A stretch of 64,000 nt of DNA, taken from IMG/VR virus record IMGVR_UViG_3300046665_000305, positions 1 to 64,000 of that record; one strand, given 5' to 3'. The stretch's first letter is position 1, and every line of letters starts with the position of its first letter. Of the stretch, positions 31,843-39,025 are shown piece by piece. The stretch is from a virus. The notes beneath the pieces were generated by a model. It had not been told where the DNA came from and ran no database searches. It saw only the letters and a list, made by a program, of their open reading frames with translations. The translations under genes and the position numbers were made by a program.

Positions 31843-32423
31843 GCCTTTAGCCTCGCAAAGAGAGAAATCTGTTCATCTTCAGACTTACTAATAAAGTTGC
31901 CATCCTTGTCGATATCGAACTGTAAAATAGTGGATTCCTGTTTAACAGTTTCCAGTACAACCACTTTTTCAATAATATCTTTATAAGGATTTAGCTTGAA
32001 GACCCTGATTTTGACCGTTTCTGGTCCTTTAGTTGGTTTATCAAAAAGCATTACATTGACGGTGTAAGTGCCTGCCATGACTACTCTAATGCTGGCTACC
32101 TCTCGGCGTGTGTGATTAACAATTAGGTTGCCGCTAGGGTCAGTAAAAGTATTATTTCTGCCTAGATTATCTGTGTCTAGGGTCATGCCGCCGATTTCTC
32201 TGGTGTGATAGTAGACAATGTCGTTATTTGGATTACTCATCCAGAGATCAACATCGTTTGGACTATCATCGGTCCACGTCATTTCGACTAGGAATTGAGA
32301 CGGATCAATGATCGTTCCCTTTGATTCTTCCTTCTTCGGCGTAGAGAGAATAATTACAACGAAAAATACTGCTATAAGGCATTGAAGTACATCAATGTAT
32401 GCAATTTTGACAGGGCCTTTCAT
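31839..32423 (-). CDS. ExbD/TolR-like protein with DUF2135-like extracytoplasmic domain
   Basis: 194 aa. The N-terminus is a single membrane helix with a conserved Asp at its beginning (AYIDVLQCLIAVFFVVIIL), the position and context of the proton-carrying Asp of ExbD (PFIDVML...). The remainder has EMTWTDDSPNDVDLWMSNPNNDIVYYHTREIGGMTLDTD, like the DUF2135 (YfaP) family, a beta-sandwich usually found outside the cytoplasm. It fits a stator-type partner of the TolQ-like protein next to it. Confidence 0.6.
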   Translation of the reverse strand: MKGPVKIAYIDVLQCLIAVFFVVIILSTPKKEESKGTIIDPSQFLVEMTWTDDSPNDVDLWMSNPNNDIVYYHTREIGGMTLDTDNLGRNNTFTDPSGNLIVNHTRREVASIRVVMAGTYTVNVMLFDKPTKGPETVKIRVFKLNPYKDIIEKVVVLETVKQESTILQFDIDKDGNFISKSEDEQISLFARLKA

Positions 32424-32443
32424 TAGGCTCTTCCTTTCAAAAA

Positions 32444-32851
32444 TTAAACTTCGTCATAATTATCGAAGCATAGCGCGATCTGATAATCAAGGGCAATGCT
32501 GCTGGCTAGGCCAAACAAGCCAGTGAGGAAAACTGGACCAACTTCGGTCAAGATATTCTGTCTAAAAGCCTCCATATCGTCAGCGCCCATGAACATTAGA
32601 ATAAGGCCTGTCATGGTGCCAATCAGGCCCCACATCGTAAAGCGATTTAGATGAAATCTAATTTTTTTAAAGTTGATTTTATCACCCATAATCCCTAAAT
32701 AGGCCGAACAGGTCACATAAAGTGCCAGAATTACCAGCGTGATGTGAGTCTTATCCATGGTCCAGATAAAGTTAGCTGCGTCATAAAATTGGATCAGAAA
32801 TGCCATGATGAAGAGCGAGACGCAGTTGAAGGTAAGCCATTTGTAGTTCAT
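32444..32851 (-). CDS. TolQ/ExbB/MotA-like membrane protein
   Basis: 135 aa with four hydrophobic segments. The third and fourth, WGLIGTMTGLILMFMGA and GPVFLTGLFGLASSIALDYQ, reproduce the paired pore helices of the MotA/TolQ/ExbB proton-channel family (LGLLGTV.GM, ..T..GL..AI). It would pair with the ExbD-like protein encoded just downstream to harness the proton gradient. About half the length of TolQ, with little cytoplasmic part. Confidence 0.6.
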   Translation of the reverse strand: MNYKWLTFNCVSLFIMAFLIQFYDAANFIWTMDKTHITLVILALYVTCSAYLGIMGDKINFKKIRFHLNRFTMWGLIGTMTGLILMFMGADDMEAFRQNILTEVGPVFLTGLFGLASSIALDYQIALCFDNYDEV

Positions 32852-32852
32852 A

Positions 32853-33041
32853 TCAAAGTTCCTTGTAACGCGCCGTTGCGCTATAGACTGCGAATGCGGT
32901 GATTAGTAGTGGAACGAAGTCACGAACCGTGACATCTAAATATAAGGCGAGACCATATATTCCAAAGAAAATACCGGCACAGAATACGAGATCGATAAAG
33001 AGTAACTTAAGCCAAAGAAAAAATAAGCTATGTGACGGCAT
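32853..33041 (-). CDS. small membrane protein upstream of the TolQ-like gene, 62 aa
   Basis: Start at ATG 33041 (MPSHSLF). Two hydrophobic helices (FFLWLKLLFIDLVFCAGIFFGIYGLAL, and LLITAFAVYSAT). It ends one base before the TolQ-like gene begins and overlaps the upstream gene by 14 nt, so it probably belongs to the same complex. Confidence 0.55.
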   Translation of the reverse strand: MPSHSLFFLWLKLLFIDLVFCAGIFFGIYGLALYLDVTVRDFVPLLITAFAVYSATARYKEL

Positions 33042-33366
33042 TTGACTTCTTTCCCGCCAGATATGCCGCTTCGGCGTGGCGTTCCACAATGTTTCTAAAT
33101 TCGGCGTTGTGGCCATATTCTTGAGGATAATAGCTGTTCCACCAAGAACAGAACGTTTGCTCATCGGCAGGAGCGGAGACGAAAAACTCAAACTCGTGTC
33201 CATTAGGATTACCAGAGTCGTCAGCCTCAATTCCCAACATGTCAGGAAAATCTTGGAAAAACTTTCCACCAACGGTGTAGATCTTTCCTACCGTAAAATT
33301 CCAGCCACCGTACCTGTGATTTGGATCGACAAAGATAACTTTGTCACCTTTTTTGTATTCAGTCAC
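33028..33366 (-). CDS. hypothetical protein with KGDKV barrel, 112 aa
   Basis: Starts with YKKGDKVIFVDPNHRYGGWNFTVGKIYTV, typical of a small SH3-like barrel, then an acidic linker and a helical C-terminus. Overlaps NadR by 8 nt. Function unknown. Confidence 0.5.
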   Translation of the reverse strand: MTEYKKGDKVIFVDPNHRYGGWNFTVGKIYTVGGKFFQDFPDMLGIEADDSGNPNGHEFEFFVSAPADEQTFCSWWNSYYPQEYGHNAEFRNIVERHAEAAYLAGKKSNAVT

Positions 33367-34375
33367 GAATGAATTCCTCTATCTCTCGTAGATCAGTGAA
33401 AAAATCGTAAACAGCTTCTACAACTTCTTTGCGCTGTTTCTTAATGTCAGTGCTTTCCACGACATGATATTTGCAGTCATATTCGTCCAGAAGGTCGATC
33501 CAGAACTGCATCTCACTTTCCCTCTTATCTCCGCCATATCTCAAAGGATCGGGCTCGAAAGGGATATTGTCATTTAACATTACATAAAGATCGCTTTTTG
33601 TCAAGTTAAATTTTTGGATAAGTTCTTCAGGCATTTTACCGCCGTAGATTTTATAATATCCAATGGTTGAAAGGAGATCAGTATCTCTTATATTAAACAA
33701 TGCAGTAGGTGCGGAAACCATGACAGCGTACTGACCACGCACAATGTTTAACATTTTTTCATCCGTGACTTCAGCGCCGACTTCTTCAAGATAAGGTCTG
33801 GCCCATTCATGAATCCAACGGCCTTCAAGCTTCGTGGCGAGCCACTTTGACATTGTGGTTTTGCCTACCGATTCTTGTCCGTAGAGGCAAACCGTTTTTG
33901 CCAATTTGCCTTGGTATTCGGGGAGGATATATTTAAAATTCTCAGCGAGATTTTGTCTCACACGCGTTCCTGTGACGCTCAGGATTTCCCTGCCAATATC
34001 GACAGGAACAAAAGTGACGCCAAGAGCTTCAGCAAATCGAGCGCCATACTTTTCAGAGGCGAAGAAATAATCAATCTTTTTGCGTTTAGTGACGGCTTTA
34101 TCTACAAGATTGGCCCAATAGTCCCAAAACTCCGTCGTGCCATCGTCATTTTGAGGCGCATCGTCGGCGTAATGCTCATGAACTGTTACATTCGTACCGG
34201 CATAATGTTTTGCTAAAACTTCGGCACGATCCAGCGTGAGACGAGGCTCAAACGATCTGATACAGACTATGACGTGGAGTCGATCAACGAATTTAGATGC
34301 AAAATCAATTAGATATTGATGACCACGAGTTGGAAGCAAGCCGCTAATTACTGTCAGTCCCGTCGTAGTTGTCAC
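33359..34375 (-). CDS. nadR: NadR-like NMN adenylyltransferase / nicotinamide riboside kinase
   Basis: 338 aa. N-terminal adenylyltransferase domain with SGLLPTRGHQYLIDFA (nucleotide-binding GH motif, residues 11-26) and SVTGTRVRQNL (ISGTxxR motif). C-terminal kinase domain with P-loop LYGQESVGKTTM (about residue 164), and DTDLLS after strand 3. The pair matches NadR, which phosphorylates nicotinamide riboside to NMN and adenylates NMN to NAD+. The N-terminal repressor domain of enterobacterial NadR is absent. With PnuC (35764-36411) it forms an NR import and salvage route. Confidence 0.85.
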   Translation of the reverse strand: MTTTTGLTVISGLLPTRGHQYLIDFASKFVDRLHVIVCIRSFEPRLTLDRAEVLAKHYAGTNVTVHEHYADDAPQNDDGTTEFWDYWANLVDKAVTKRKKIDYFFASEKYGARFAEALGVTFVPVDIGREILSVTGTRVRQNLAENFKYILPEYQGKLAKTVCLYGQESVGKTTMSKWLATKLEGRWIHEWARPYLEEVGAEVTDEKMLNIVRGQYAVMVSAPTALFNIRDTDLLSTIGYYKIYGGKMPEELIQKFNLTKSDLYVMLNDNIPFEPDPLRYGGDKRESEMQFWIDLLDEYDCKYHVVESTDIKKQRKEVVEAVYDFFTDLREIEEFIRD

Positions 34376-34556
34376 CCAAAATCTCCTTTAATAAGCTCTC
34401 AGCAATCTCGCCTAGCCGATCTTCAACTGGAACAAAATCATCCTGACTCATCGTACCATATGACCAAGCTTCCCAAACTCGGATGCAGTCATACGCGCCA
34501 TATAGCTCTGGTCCTAAAACTTTAATAATCTTTTCGCGTAGCTCAGACTCATTCAT
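34344..34556 (-). CDS. hypothetical protein, 70 aa
   Basis: Acidic helical protein overlapping NadR by 32 nt and the upstream gene by 8 nt. Has a central Trp-rich stretch (CIRVWEAWSYGTMSQDDF). Function unknown. Confidence 0.5.
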   Translation of the reverse strand: MNESELREKIIKVLGPELYGAYDCIRVWEAWSYGTMSQDDFVPVEDRLGEIAESLLKEILGDNYDGTDSN

Positions 34557-34797
34557 ATTTGTGATCTACTTCTTTTAAAATTTGTGCCACGGTTTCAAGA
34601 TTATTGGCCCAAGACATTCCGTCAATATCGATGATATAAGCAGTTCGATTCAGACTATCACCCATTTCAACTGAATACGCAATATCGAAATCAATATCTT
34701 CCTCAAGTAAAAGTTTAATAGCTTTAACGGCTTGTTCTTTGGTGAAGAATCTGGCCCTCAAATCCCAATGGCAAATCGATGCTTTACCAGCGCTCAT
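34549..34797 (-). CDS. hypothetical protein, 82 aa
   Basis: N-terminal AGKASICHWDLRARFFTKEQAVKAIKLLLEE, then acidic helices. Overlaps upstream by 4 nt. Function unknown. Confidence 0.5.
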   Translation of the reverse strand: MSAGKASICHWDLRARFFTKEQAVKAIKLLLEEDIDFDIAYSVEMGDSLNRTAYIIDIDGMSWANNLETVAQILKEVDHKYE

Positions 34798-35267
34798 TCA
34801 GGGTACTCCGACAGTGGGCGAAACGGAGTGTCATCGCCGCCTTCGATCACGGTGAGGAGATATGTCCCAATCATTTGAGGAGTGATGTTTATTTCGCTGC
34901 TTTCAACGCCTGTTTCAAAGGCATAATGTCTATCAGCATCATTGGCACCAGCTAATGAAGAAAAGTTAAGACCATTAATAACTAAATCCTCGCCTTCAGT
35001 CATGCCATCACTGTCCCACAGTCCGACAAGCTCTACCAATTCAGAAGGAGCGGAATATGCTGCGTCCTCATCTCCATATTCGAAACACGCATTATCCAGT
35101 CCATTAACTATGTTGCGGCGCGGCACGCCTAAGCAATACGCGCCATGACCTAAGCAGCATCTAGCACCGTCGCCTTTATCAAGAACACTAATAGCTTTCT
35201 TCCTCTTTTTATTTAGAAGGAAATTGGCCCACTTGATTCGATTCGCTTTAACTTCGTCTCTTGTCAT
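34794..35267 (-). CDS. CCLG-motif phage protein, relative of 28879-29220
   Basis: 157 aa: KWANFLLNKKRKKAISVLDKGDGARCCLGHGAYCLGV matches the conserved block of the CCLG phage family, with a second CLG. The C-terminal part is longer than in 28879-29220. Start at ATG 35267. Function unknown. Confidence 0.6.
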   Translation of the reverse strand: MTRDEVKANRIKWANFLLNKKRKKAISVLDKGDGARCCLGHGAYCLGVPRRNIVNGLDNACFEYGDEDAAYSAPSELVELVGLWDSDGMTEGEDLVINGLNFSSLAGANDADRHYAFETGVESSEINITPQMIGTYLLTVIEGGDDTPFRPLSEYPE

Positions 35268-35272
35268 AAAAT

Positions 35273-35485
35273 TTAAACTCCTTCCACGGCCCATCGAGCC
35301 AATACATTCGCAATATCGCCTTCCGTAACTCTGACATAATTATGCCACCAAGTCACGAAGCCTGTGTTTTTATCAACGTCAACGGAAATTACATCTTCAC
35401 CGGAATTCACATCAGCGCTGAACTTGGGAGATGATAGGGCAACATTCAGGAGATGCGCCGTGGTCCATTTTTTATTCAAACGCAT
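35273..35485 (-). CDS. hypothetical protein, 70 aa
   Basis: Beta-rich, moderately basic protein; ends a few bases before the CCLG gene. No family recognised. Confidence 0.5.
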   Translation of the reverse strand: MRLNKKWTTAHLLNVALSSPKFSADVNSGEDVISVDVDKNTGFVTWWHNYVRVTEGDIANVLARWAVEGV

Positions 35486-35498
35486 GACATTCCTCCTT

Positions 35499-35705
35499 TT
35501 AAAAAAGATTTCCGCATGTGACTGGTTTTGAAATTCTATCGGTCGTGGCGCTAGTAATTGCTAGACCGGCGAAGAAGGGCCACACAATCCCTGCCATGAC
35601 CGGCCCGTATGAAAACTTTTCTGACGGGCAAGCTTCTCTATAAATTCTGTCATATCCGGCCCACGTCCCAAAAGCGATAAGGCCATAAATTATTAGAAAT
35701 TTCAT
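35499..35705 (-). CDS. membrane protein, 68 aa
   Basis: Two hydrophobic segments (FLIIYGLIAFGTWAGY, MAGIVWPFFAGLAITSA). Start at the ATG at 35705 with an AAAGGAGGG site just before it; first gene after the promoter at 35731-35759. Function unknown. Confidence 0.6.
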   Translation of the reverse strand: MKFLIIYGLIAFGTWAGYDRIYREACPSEKFSYGPVMAGIVWPFFAGLAITSATTDRISKPVTCGNLF

Positions 35706-35730
35706 AACACCCTCCTTTGTTCTAGATAGA

Positions 35731-35759
35731 AGTGTAGCCCCGTTAGGGGCTACTGTCAA
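35731..35759 (-). promoter_or_regulatory. sigma70-like promoter with hairpin in spacer
   Basis: TTGACA (35759-35754), 17 bp, TACACT (35736-35731) on the minus strand. The spacer contains an inverted repeat (35734-35741 and 35746-35753, GTAGCCCC/GGGGCTAC) that could end transcription from pnuC. Confidence 0.6.
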
Positions 35760-35763
35760 TCAT

Positions 35764-36411
35764 TTAGTTGAAGACTTCTTCAGATTTACGCCACTCAAAG
35801 TGACCATAAAGTGTATTTCCGAGGAAGTAAATGTACTGGATCACCACGAAATAAGCTTCCTGCTTGAAGTATAGGTAGATCGACAAGACATTGAGGACAA
35901 AGAATACGGCCCACGATGTGCGATGCTTATTGTCGAGCATGGCTTGAGCCACGGCATAGACTACAGCTGTCGTAACATCTACCCAAGTCTGCTCGTAGCC
36001 GAAATATCCATTGACGATGGTCAGGATCAAATAAGTGGCAAGCCCGATTCCGACATATCCGAGCCACCAAGCCGCATTCGGATTAGTAACGGGGCGGGTC
36101 ACGTCATCGCTGCGCCAGCGGAACCAGCCATAAATCAGGTTGATCGATAGGAGGATGTTGAACAGGCCGACCGCAGGTAGATCGGCTCTGTAAGACAAAA
36201 TGGCATAAAGAATGGTGGAAACCGCGCCGAGCGGGTAATTCCATCTCGTTTGGAACACGCACATCAGAGTGCAGACATAACTGGTCCAAATTGCAAAGAA
36301 TTCGACATAGTTAAAATTATGCACATCAACGAGACCAAGTGCCGCGCCCATTACATAAGTGATAATGGTAAGGTTTGTGCCCCAACCCAAGCTAGCCCAA
36401 TATTTATTCAT
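35764..36411 (-). CDS. pnuC: PnuC-family nicotinamide riboside transporter
   Basis: 215-aa polytopic membrane protein with seven hydrophobic helices. Family signatures: RWNYPLGAVSTILYAILSYRADLPAVGLFNILLSINLIYGWFRWR near the middle and FFVLNVLSIYLYFKQEAYFVVIQYIYFLGNTLYGHFEW at the end, as in PnuC transporters. It moves nicotinamide riboside inward by facilitated diffusion with trapping by phosphorylation. Together with NadR 1.4 kb downstream it completes NR salvage. Own promoter at 36480-36508. Confidence 0.9.
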   Translation of the reverse strand: MNKYWASLGWGTNLTIITYVMGAALGLVDVHNFNYVEFFAIWTSYVCTLMCVFQTRWNYPLGAVSTILYAILSYRADLPAVGLFNILLSINLIYGWFRWRSDDVTRPVTNPNAAWWLGYVGIGLATYLILTIVNGYFGYEQTWVDVTTAVVYAVAQAMLDNKHRTSWAVFFVLNVLSIYLYFKQEAYFVVIQYIYFLGNTLYGHFEWRKSEEVFN

Positions 36412-36429
36412 CTAAATCTCCTTTGCGGT

Positions 36430-36501
36430 TTACTTTTTCATTCTGTCTCTTATCTCAACCAATAAATAGACAATGATGCTTAGTAAAATGATTGTGAGCA
36501 C
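36430..36501 (-). CDS. possible membrane micro-protein, 23 aa
   Basis: GTG-initiated 23-residue frame after a good AGAGG site: one hydrophobic helix (IILLSIIVYLLVEI) with a basic end. It sits between 36505-36729 and pnuC. The predicted pnuC transcript would begin inside it, so it would be translated only from read-through mRNA. Confidence 0.35.
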   Translation of the reverse strand: MLTIILLSIIVYLLVEIRDRMKK

Positions 36502-36508
36502 GTGTCAA
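36480..36508 (-). promoter_or_regulatory. sigma70-like promoter of pnuC
   Basis: TTGACA (36508-36503), 17 bp, TACTAA (36485-36480) on the minus strand; transcription would start about 60 nt before the pnuC ATG. Confidence 0.55.
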
Positions 36509-36729
36509 TCCTCTCGCTCAACTAATTTTCCTACCACAACCGCTGTATCTTGAATTGACTTCAATTTAAGTTCCGCGTCGGTCCACGTCTTGGCCCACAG
36601 GTCGGTCACAAATTTCCTGCCGTCGTGAAAATACTCAATGGTGTAGCAAAATTCTTCCGTCTCTTTGTTATAAAGTTTAGGATTAGTTTCAACTTTGGCT
36701 TTAAAAAGATTAAAATCAATTACTGACAT
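36505..36729 (-). CDS. hypothetical protein, 74 aa
   Basis: Acidic-basic alternating helical protein with a Trp in DLWAKTWTDAEL. Overlaps the homing endonuclease gene by 10 nt. Function unknown. Confidence 0.5.
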   Translation of the reverse strand: MSVIDFNLFKAKVETNPKLYNKETEEFCYTIEYFHDGRKFVTDLWAKTWTDAELKLKSIQDTAVVVGKLVERED

Positions 36730-37289
36730 TTTCGTTTTCCATGGTTTTCGTGATAGCCATACTCGATTTCTGCTTTAGCTCTGGATTCAGCTGCTTCTTC
36801 TTTAGTTAGAAAATAACCTAAAAATTTGCGTTTGCCGTCTCCTGTTGAAATACGTGCTACCCATTGTTTAGGAGGGGAGGCAGAAGGCCAAAAATCTACA
36901 CCTATAATTCCGCTTTTGTTATTTCTGGCTAAAGATTTATTTTGGTCATTTTCAATTTTAGTCACATCTCGTAGATTTTCAATTCGATTATCCCAAGGTT
37001 TCCCATTGATGTGATCAATGATTCCATTCGGCCATGAACCATAAACATAGAGCCAAGCAATATTATGCGCTCTATACCCTTTTGTGAAAATGGTCCCAAG
37101 TTTGTAACCATCTTTATCATTTGAAGTAAAAGCCCTAGCATAGGCATAACGACTGTTCCAACTAGCTGATCCCGGTCCAGTTGGGTTGTCAAACCATTTT
37201 TTGTCTCTGAATTTCCAATAAAAATGGCCAGTATGAGGTTCGTAATGTATCAGTTCTTTTAGGATATCTTGAGTTAATTCTATTTTCAT
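36720..37289 (-). CDS. HNH homing endonuclease with AP2-like DNA-binding domain
   Basis: 189 aa. N-terminal region with a FYWKFRDKKW module, central HNH core RAHNIAWLYVYGSWPNGIIDHINGKPWDNRIENLRDV (DHxNG...DNRxxNLR) and a C-terminal AP2-type domain (SGIIGVDFWPSASPPKQWVARIS...FLGYFLTKEEAA). Free-standing homing endonuclease of phages, here placed between tightly spaced genes with 4- and 10-nt overlaps. Such enzymes cut at cognate sites in related phages. Confidence 0.85.
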   Translation of the reverse strand: MKIELTQDILKELIHYEPHTGHFYWKFRDKKWFDNPTGPGSASWNSRYAYARAFTSNDKDGYKLGTIFTKGYRAHNIAWLYVYGSWPNGIIDHINGKPWDNRIENLRDVTKIENDQNKSLARNNKSGIIGVDFWPSASPPKQWVARISTGDGKRKFLGYFLTKEEAAESRAKAEIEYGYHENHGKRKCQ

Positions 37290-37930
37290 AGTTCCAAATC
37301 TATATAACTAAGTTCGTTTAAGCAAATAAATCTAGTGCCATCAATGACTTGATCGATATCGACGTGCCAATGACCGAATAAAAATATTTCTGGTCTGTGA
37401 ATTTCCAGCATTCCTTGAAGGGCCTGCCTAGTCCGCGACGGTCTTAAGATTTTATTTTTGTTGTGACCTTTCATGATCGTGTCCGCGATGCTTTCGGGGC
37501 ACTCGTGGCAAATCATGACGCGAGGCCTGACCATGTCGTACACGTCTACAAAATGATTCAGCTGAGCCAGCGAGCATTCTTCATCGGCCCACCACGACAA
37601 GCCCTCAGTTCTGAGATGGATATCGATAGACAGAGCGCCACCGATATACATTACATCATTTTCGACCGTGCCATCTGGAATCCACTGAGATTGATTACGA
37701 CACACGTTAGGGTTATCGTGGTTTCCACGTATGTATCGACAGTTGCGTTTCACCATTGCATCATGAGGAGGATTGGCTGCGTGCCTAAGTTCGCGGCCCG
37801 CGTCATAATATCTGAATCCGACACCCATATCGCCCACACAAATAGACCTAGATGCGTTTCTGATGATATTTTTGAAACGTCTATATTTGCCATGACAATC
37901 GCCAATGACGCGGGTCAGCTGCCTAGCCAT
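37286..37930 (-). CDS. metallophosphoesterase, second copy
   Basis: 214 aa with phosphoesterase motifs VIGDCHGKY, CVGDMGVG, IRGNHDNP, a central ICHECPE and FLFGHWHVD. Differs in length and spacing from 4791-5336, so it is a distinct subfamily. Start at ATG 37930 overlapping the upstream gene by 8 nt. Substrate unknown. Confidence 0.75.
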   Translation of the reverse strand: MARQLTRVIGDCHGKYRRFKNIIRNASRSICVGDMGVGFRYYDAGRELRHAANPPHDAMVKRNCRYIRGNHDNPNVCRNQSQWIPDGTVENDVMYIGGALSIDIHLRTEGLSWWADEECSLAQLNHFVDVYDMVRPRVMICHECPESIADTIMKGHNKNKILRPSRTRQALQGMLEIHRPEIFLFGHWHVDIDQVIDGTRFICLNELSYIDLEL

Positions 37931-38321
37931 AATATGGCACCCTGACAATGTCGAGTAGTTCTACGCGCTCGCCTGTGGCAATGTCGTAAGGTTCTTCGTC
38001 ATAAGCTTTCTGCGCCTCTTCACGGCTGAAATAAAGCCCATCATTGAAATCAACGCCGTCGCGGAATCGGCAAACAATGAGCCATGTTTCAGCTAAAGGT
38101 GTCTGTTCCACTTCTGGCTCGATTTCTTTGACAAAAACCCAAGCTTCAAGAAAATCTTCTACCGAACCGCCCCAAATCCAACTATCTCCAAGTCTGGTAT
38201 ATTTATCCGTTGGATCATAGCCGCCAGTCATTGTAAGGCGAATCACGCCATCTTCATCCACCGAAGCCGTTGCATGAAGTACGCCGTTCCAAAGCCATTC
38301 ACAATTATTTCTAATAGTCAT
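37923..38321 (-). CDS. hypothetical protein, 132 aa
   Basis: Begins with NCEWLWNGVLHATASVDEDGVIRLTM, a strand-rich part, followed by an acidic C-terminal half. Function unknown. Located after the terminator at 38341-38381. Confidence 0.5.
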   Translation of the reverse strand: MTIRNNCEWLWNGVLHATASVDEDGVIRLTMTGGYDPTDKYTRLGDSWIWGGSVEDFLEAWVFVKEIEPEVEQTPLAETWLIVCRFRDGVDFNDGLYFSREEAQKAYDEEPYDIATGERVELLDIVRVPYYG

Positions 38322-38340
38322 AAAATGTTATCCTTTAAAT

Positions 38341-38381
38341 AAAAAGACCCTCTCCCTGCTAACAGCTGCAAAGGAGAGGGG
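38341..38381 (-). terminator. rho-independent terminator, leftward
   Basis: Minus-strand stem CCCTCTCC/GGAGAGGG with a 17-nt loop that itself contains an internal CAGCTG, followed by TCTTTTTATTT. Ends the operon of 38395-38956. Confidence 0.75.
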
Positions 38382-38394
38382 GATTTCTGGTATT

Positions 38395-38631
38395 TTAGTG
38401 ATGCATGCCAGTGGGTACAAAATCTCCATCTGCGAAGCATTGAGCCATTGAGATAGGCATTCCCATATGACCGTTATACATAAGCCTGATTTCGCCAACG
38501 ATGTTGAATAGGCTTATGTGTCTTTTTTCTAGCTCCGCGCTTAGTTGTCCGTCTTCGTCATAGTCAATGACAGTGTTACCATTTACGTCGTCTGTTTTTC
38601 TATAGGTCACAAATGCAGTAAAGCGAGCCAT
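38395..38631 (-). CDS. hypothetical protein, 78 aa
   Basis: Mixed alpha/beta protein with His-rich C-terminus. Last gene before the terminator at 38341-38381. Function unknown. Confidence 0.5.
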   Translation of the reverse strand: MARFTAFVTYRKTDDVNGNTVIDYDEDGQLSAELEKRHISLFNIVGEIRLMYNGHMGMPISMAQCFADGDFVPTGMHH

Positions 38632-38647
38632 TCTCAGAAATCCCCCG

Positions 38648-38956
38648 TTAATCTAGGCCAAGGTCTTGTTTTATGGCGCGAGAAATTCGCGACATAATAG
38701 TGTGTACACGATCTACATCATTCTTCTCAAGTAGTTGAATCTCACTATTGACATGCCAGTCTATCGGTGATTCGTTCAAACTCTGAGCATAAACAAGTAC
38801 ATCACGCTTTTGCTTGAAAGGAGCGATGATCCACATCGCCTTTAATCCTGATTGTATGTGATAATTATACCACAATCCATCGTCTGGATTTTTGACTAGG
38901 GCGAAATGCCCTTCTTGGTAGGCCGGGAGGTTTTTGAAAAAGAATTTTGTAGCCAA
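38648..38956 (-). CDS. hypothetical protein, 102 aa, TTG start
   Basis: Start codon TTG at 38956, 7-8 nt after an AAGGAGG ribosome-binding site that lies in the arm of the hairpin at 38961-38990. Soluble protein with VRxxLLEKNDVDRVHTIMSRISRAIKQ-like helix at the end. Function unknown; the RBS geometry suggests it is made from its own promoter only. Confidence 0.6.
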   Translation of the reverse strand: MATKFFFKNLPAYQEGHFALVKNPDDGLWYNYHIQSGLKAMWIIAPFKQKRDVLVYAQSLNESPIDWHVNSEIQLLEKNDVDRVHTIMSRISRAIKQDLGLD

Positions 38957-38960
38957 AGAA

Positions 38961-38990
38961 AAACCTCCTTATTTTGCAATAAGGAGGTTT
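38961..38990 (-). terminator. terminator-like hairpin that contains the RBS of 38648-38956
   Basis: Perfect 12-bp arms (38961-38972 and 38979-38990; AAACCTCCTTAT on one side) with a 6-nt loop. On the minus strand the 3' arm is AAGGAGG-containing and followed by TTTCT. It may both end the gene 39026-39439 and hide the downstream ribosome-binding site. Confidence 0.75.
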
Positions 38991-39017
38991 AATAGCAGAA
39001 CGTATCGTGAATGTCAA
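38989..39017 (-). promoter_or_regulatory. sigma70-like promoter overlapping a hairpin
   Basis: TTGACA (39017-39012), 17 bp, TATTAA (38994-38989) on the minus strand. The start site, about 38982, would lie inside the hairpin, so the transcript would lack most of one arm. Confidence 0.6.
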
Positions 39018-39025
39018 TAGAAATG

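Noticed and set aside
33042-33272. N-terminal extension of the small membrane protein at 32853-33041
   Set aside because: It lies wholly within 33028-33366 in another frame, lacks a protein-like composition and the ATG at 33041 gives an overlap typical of this genome.
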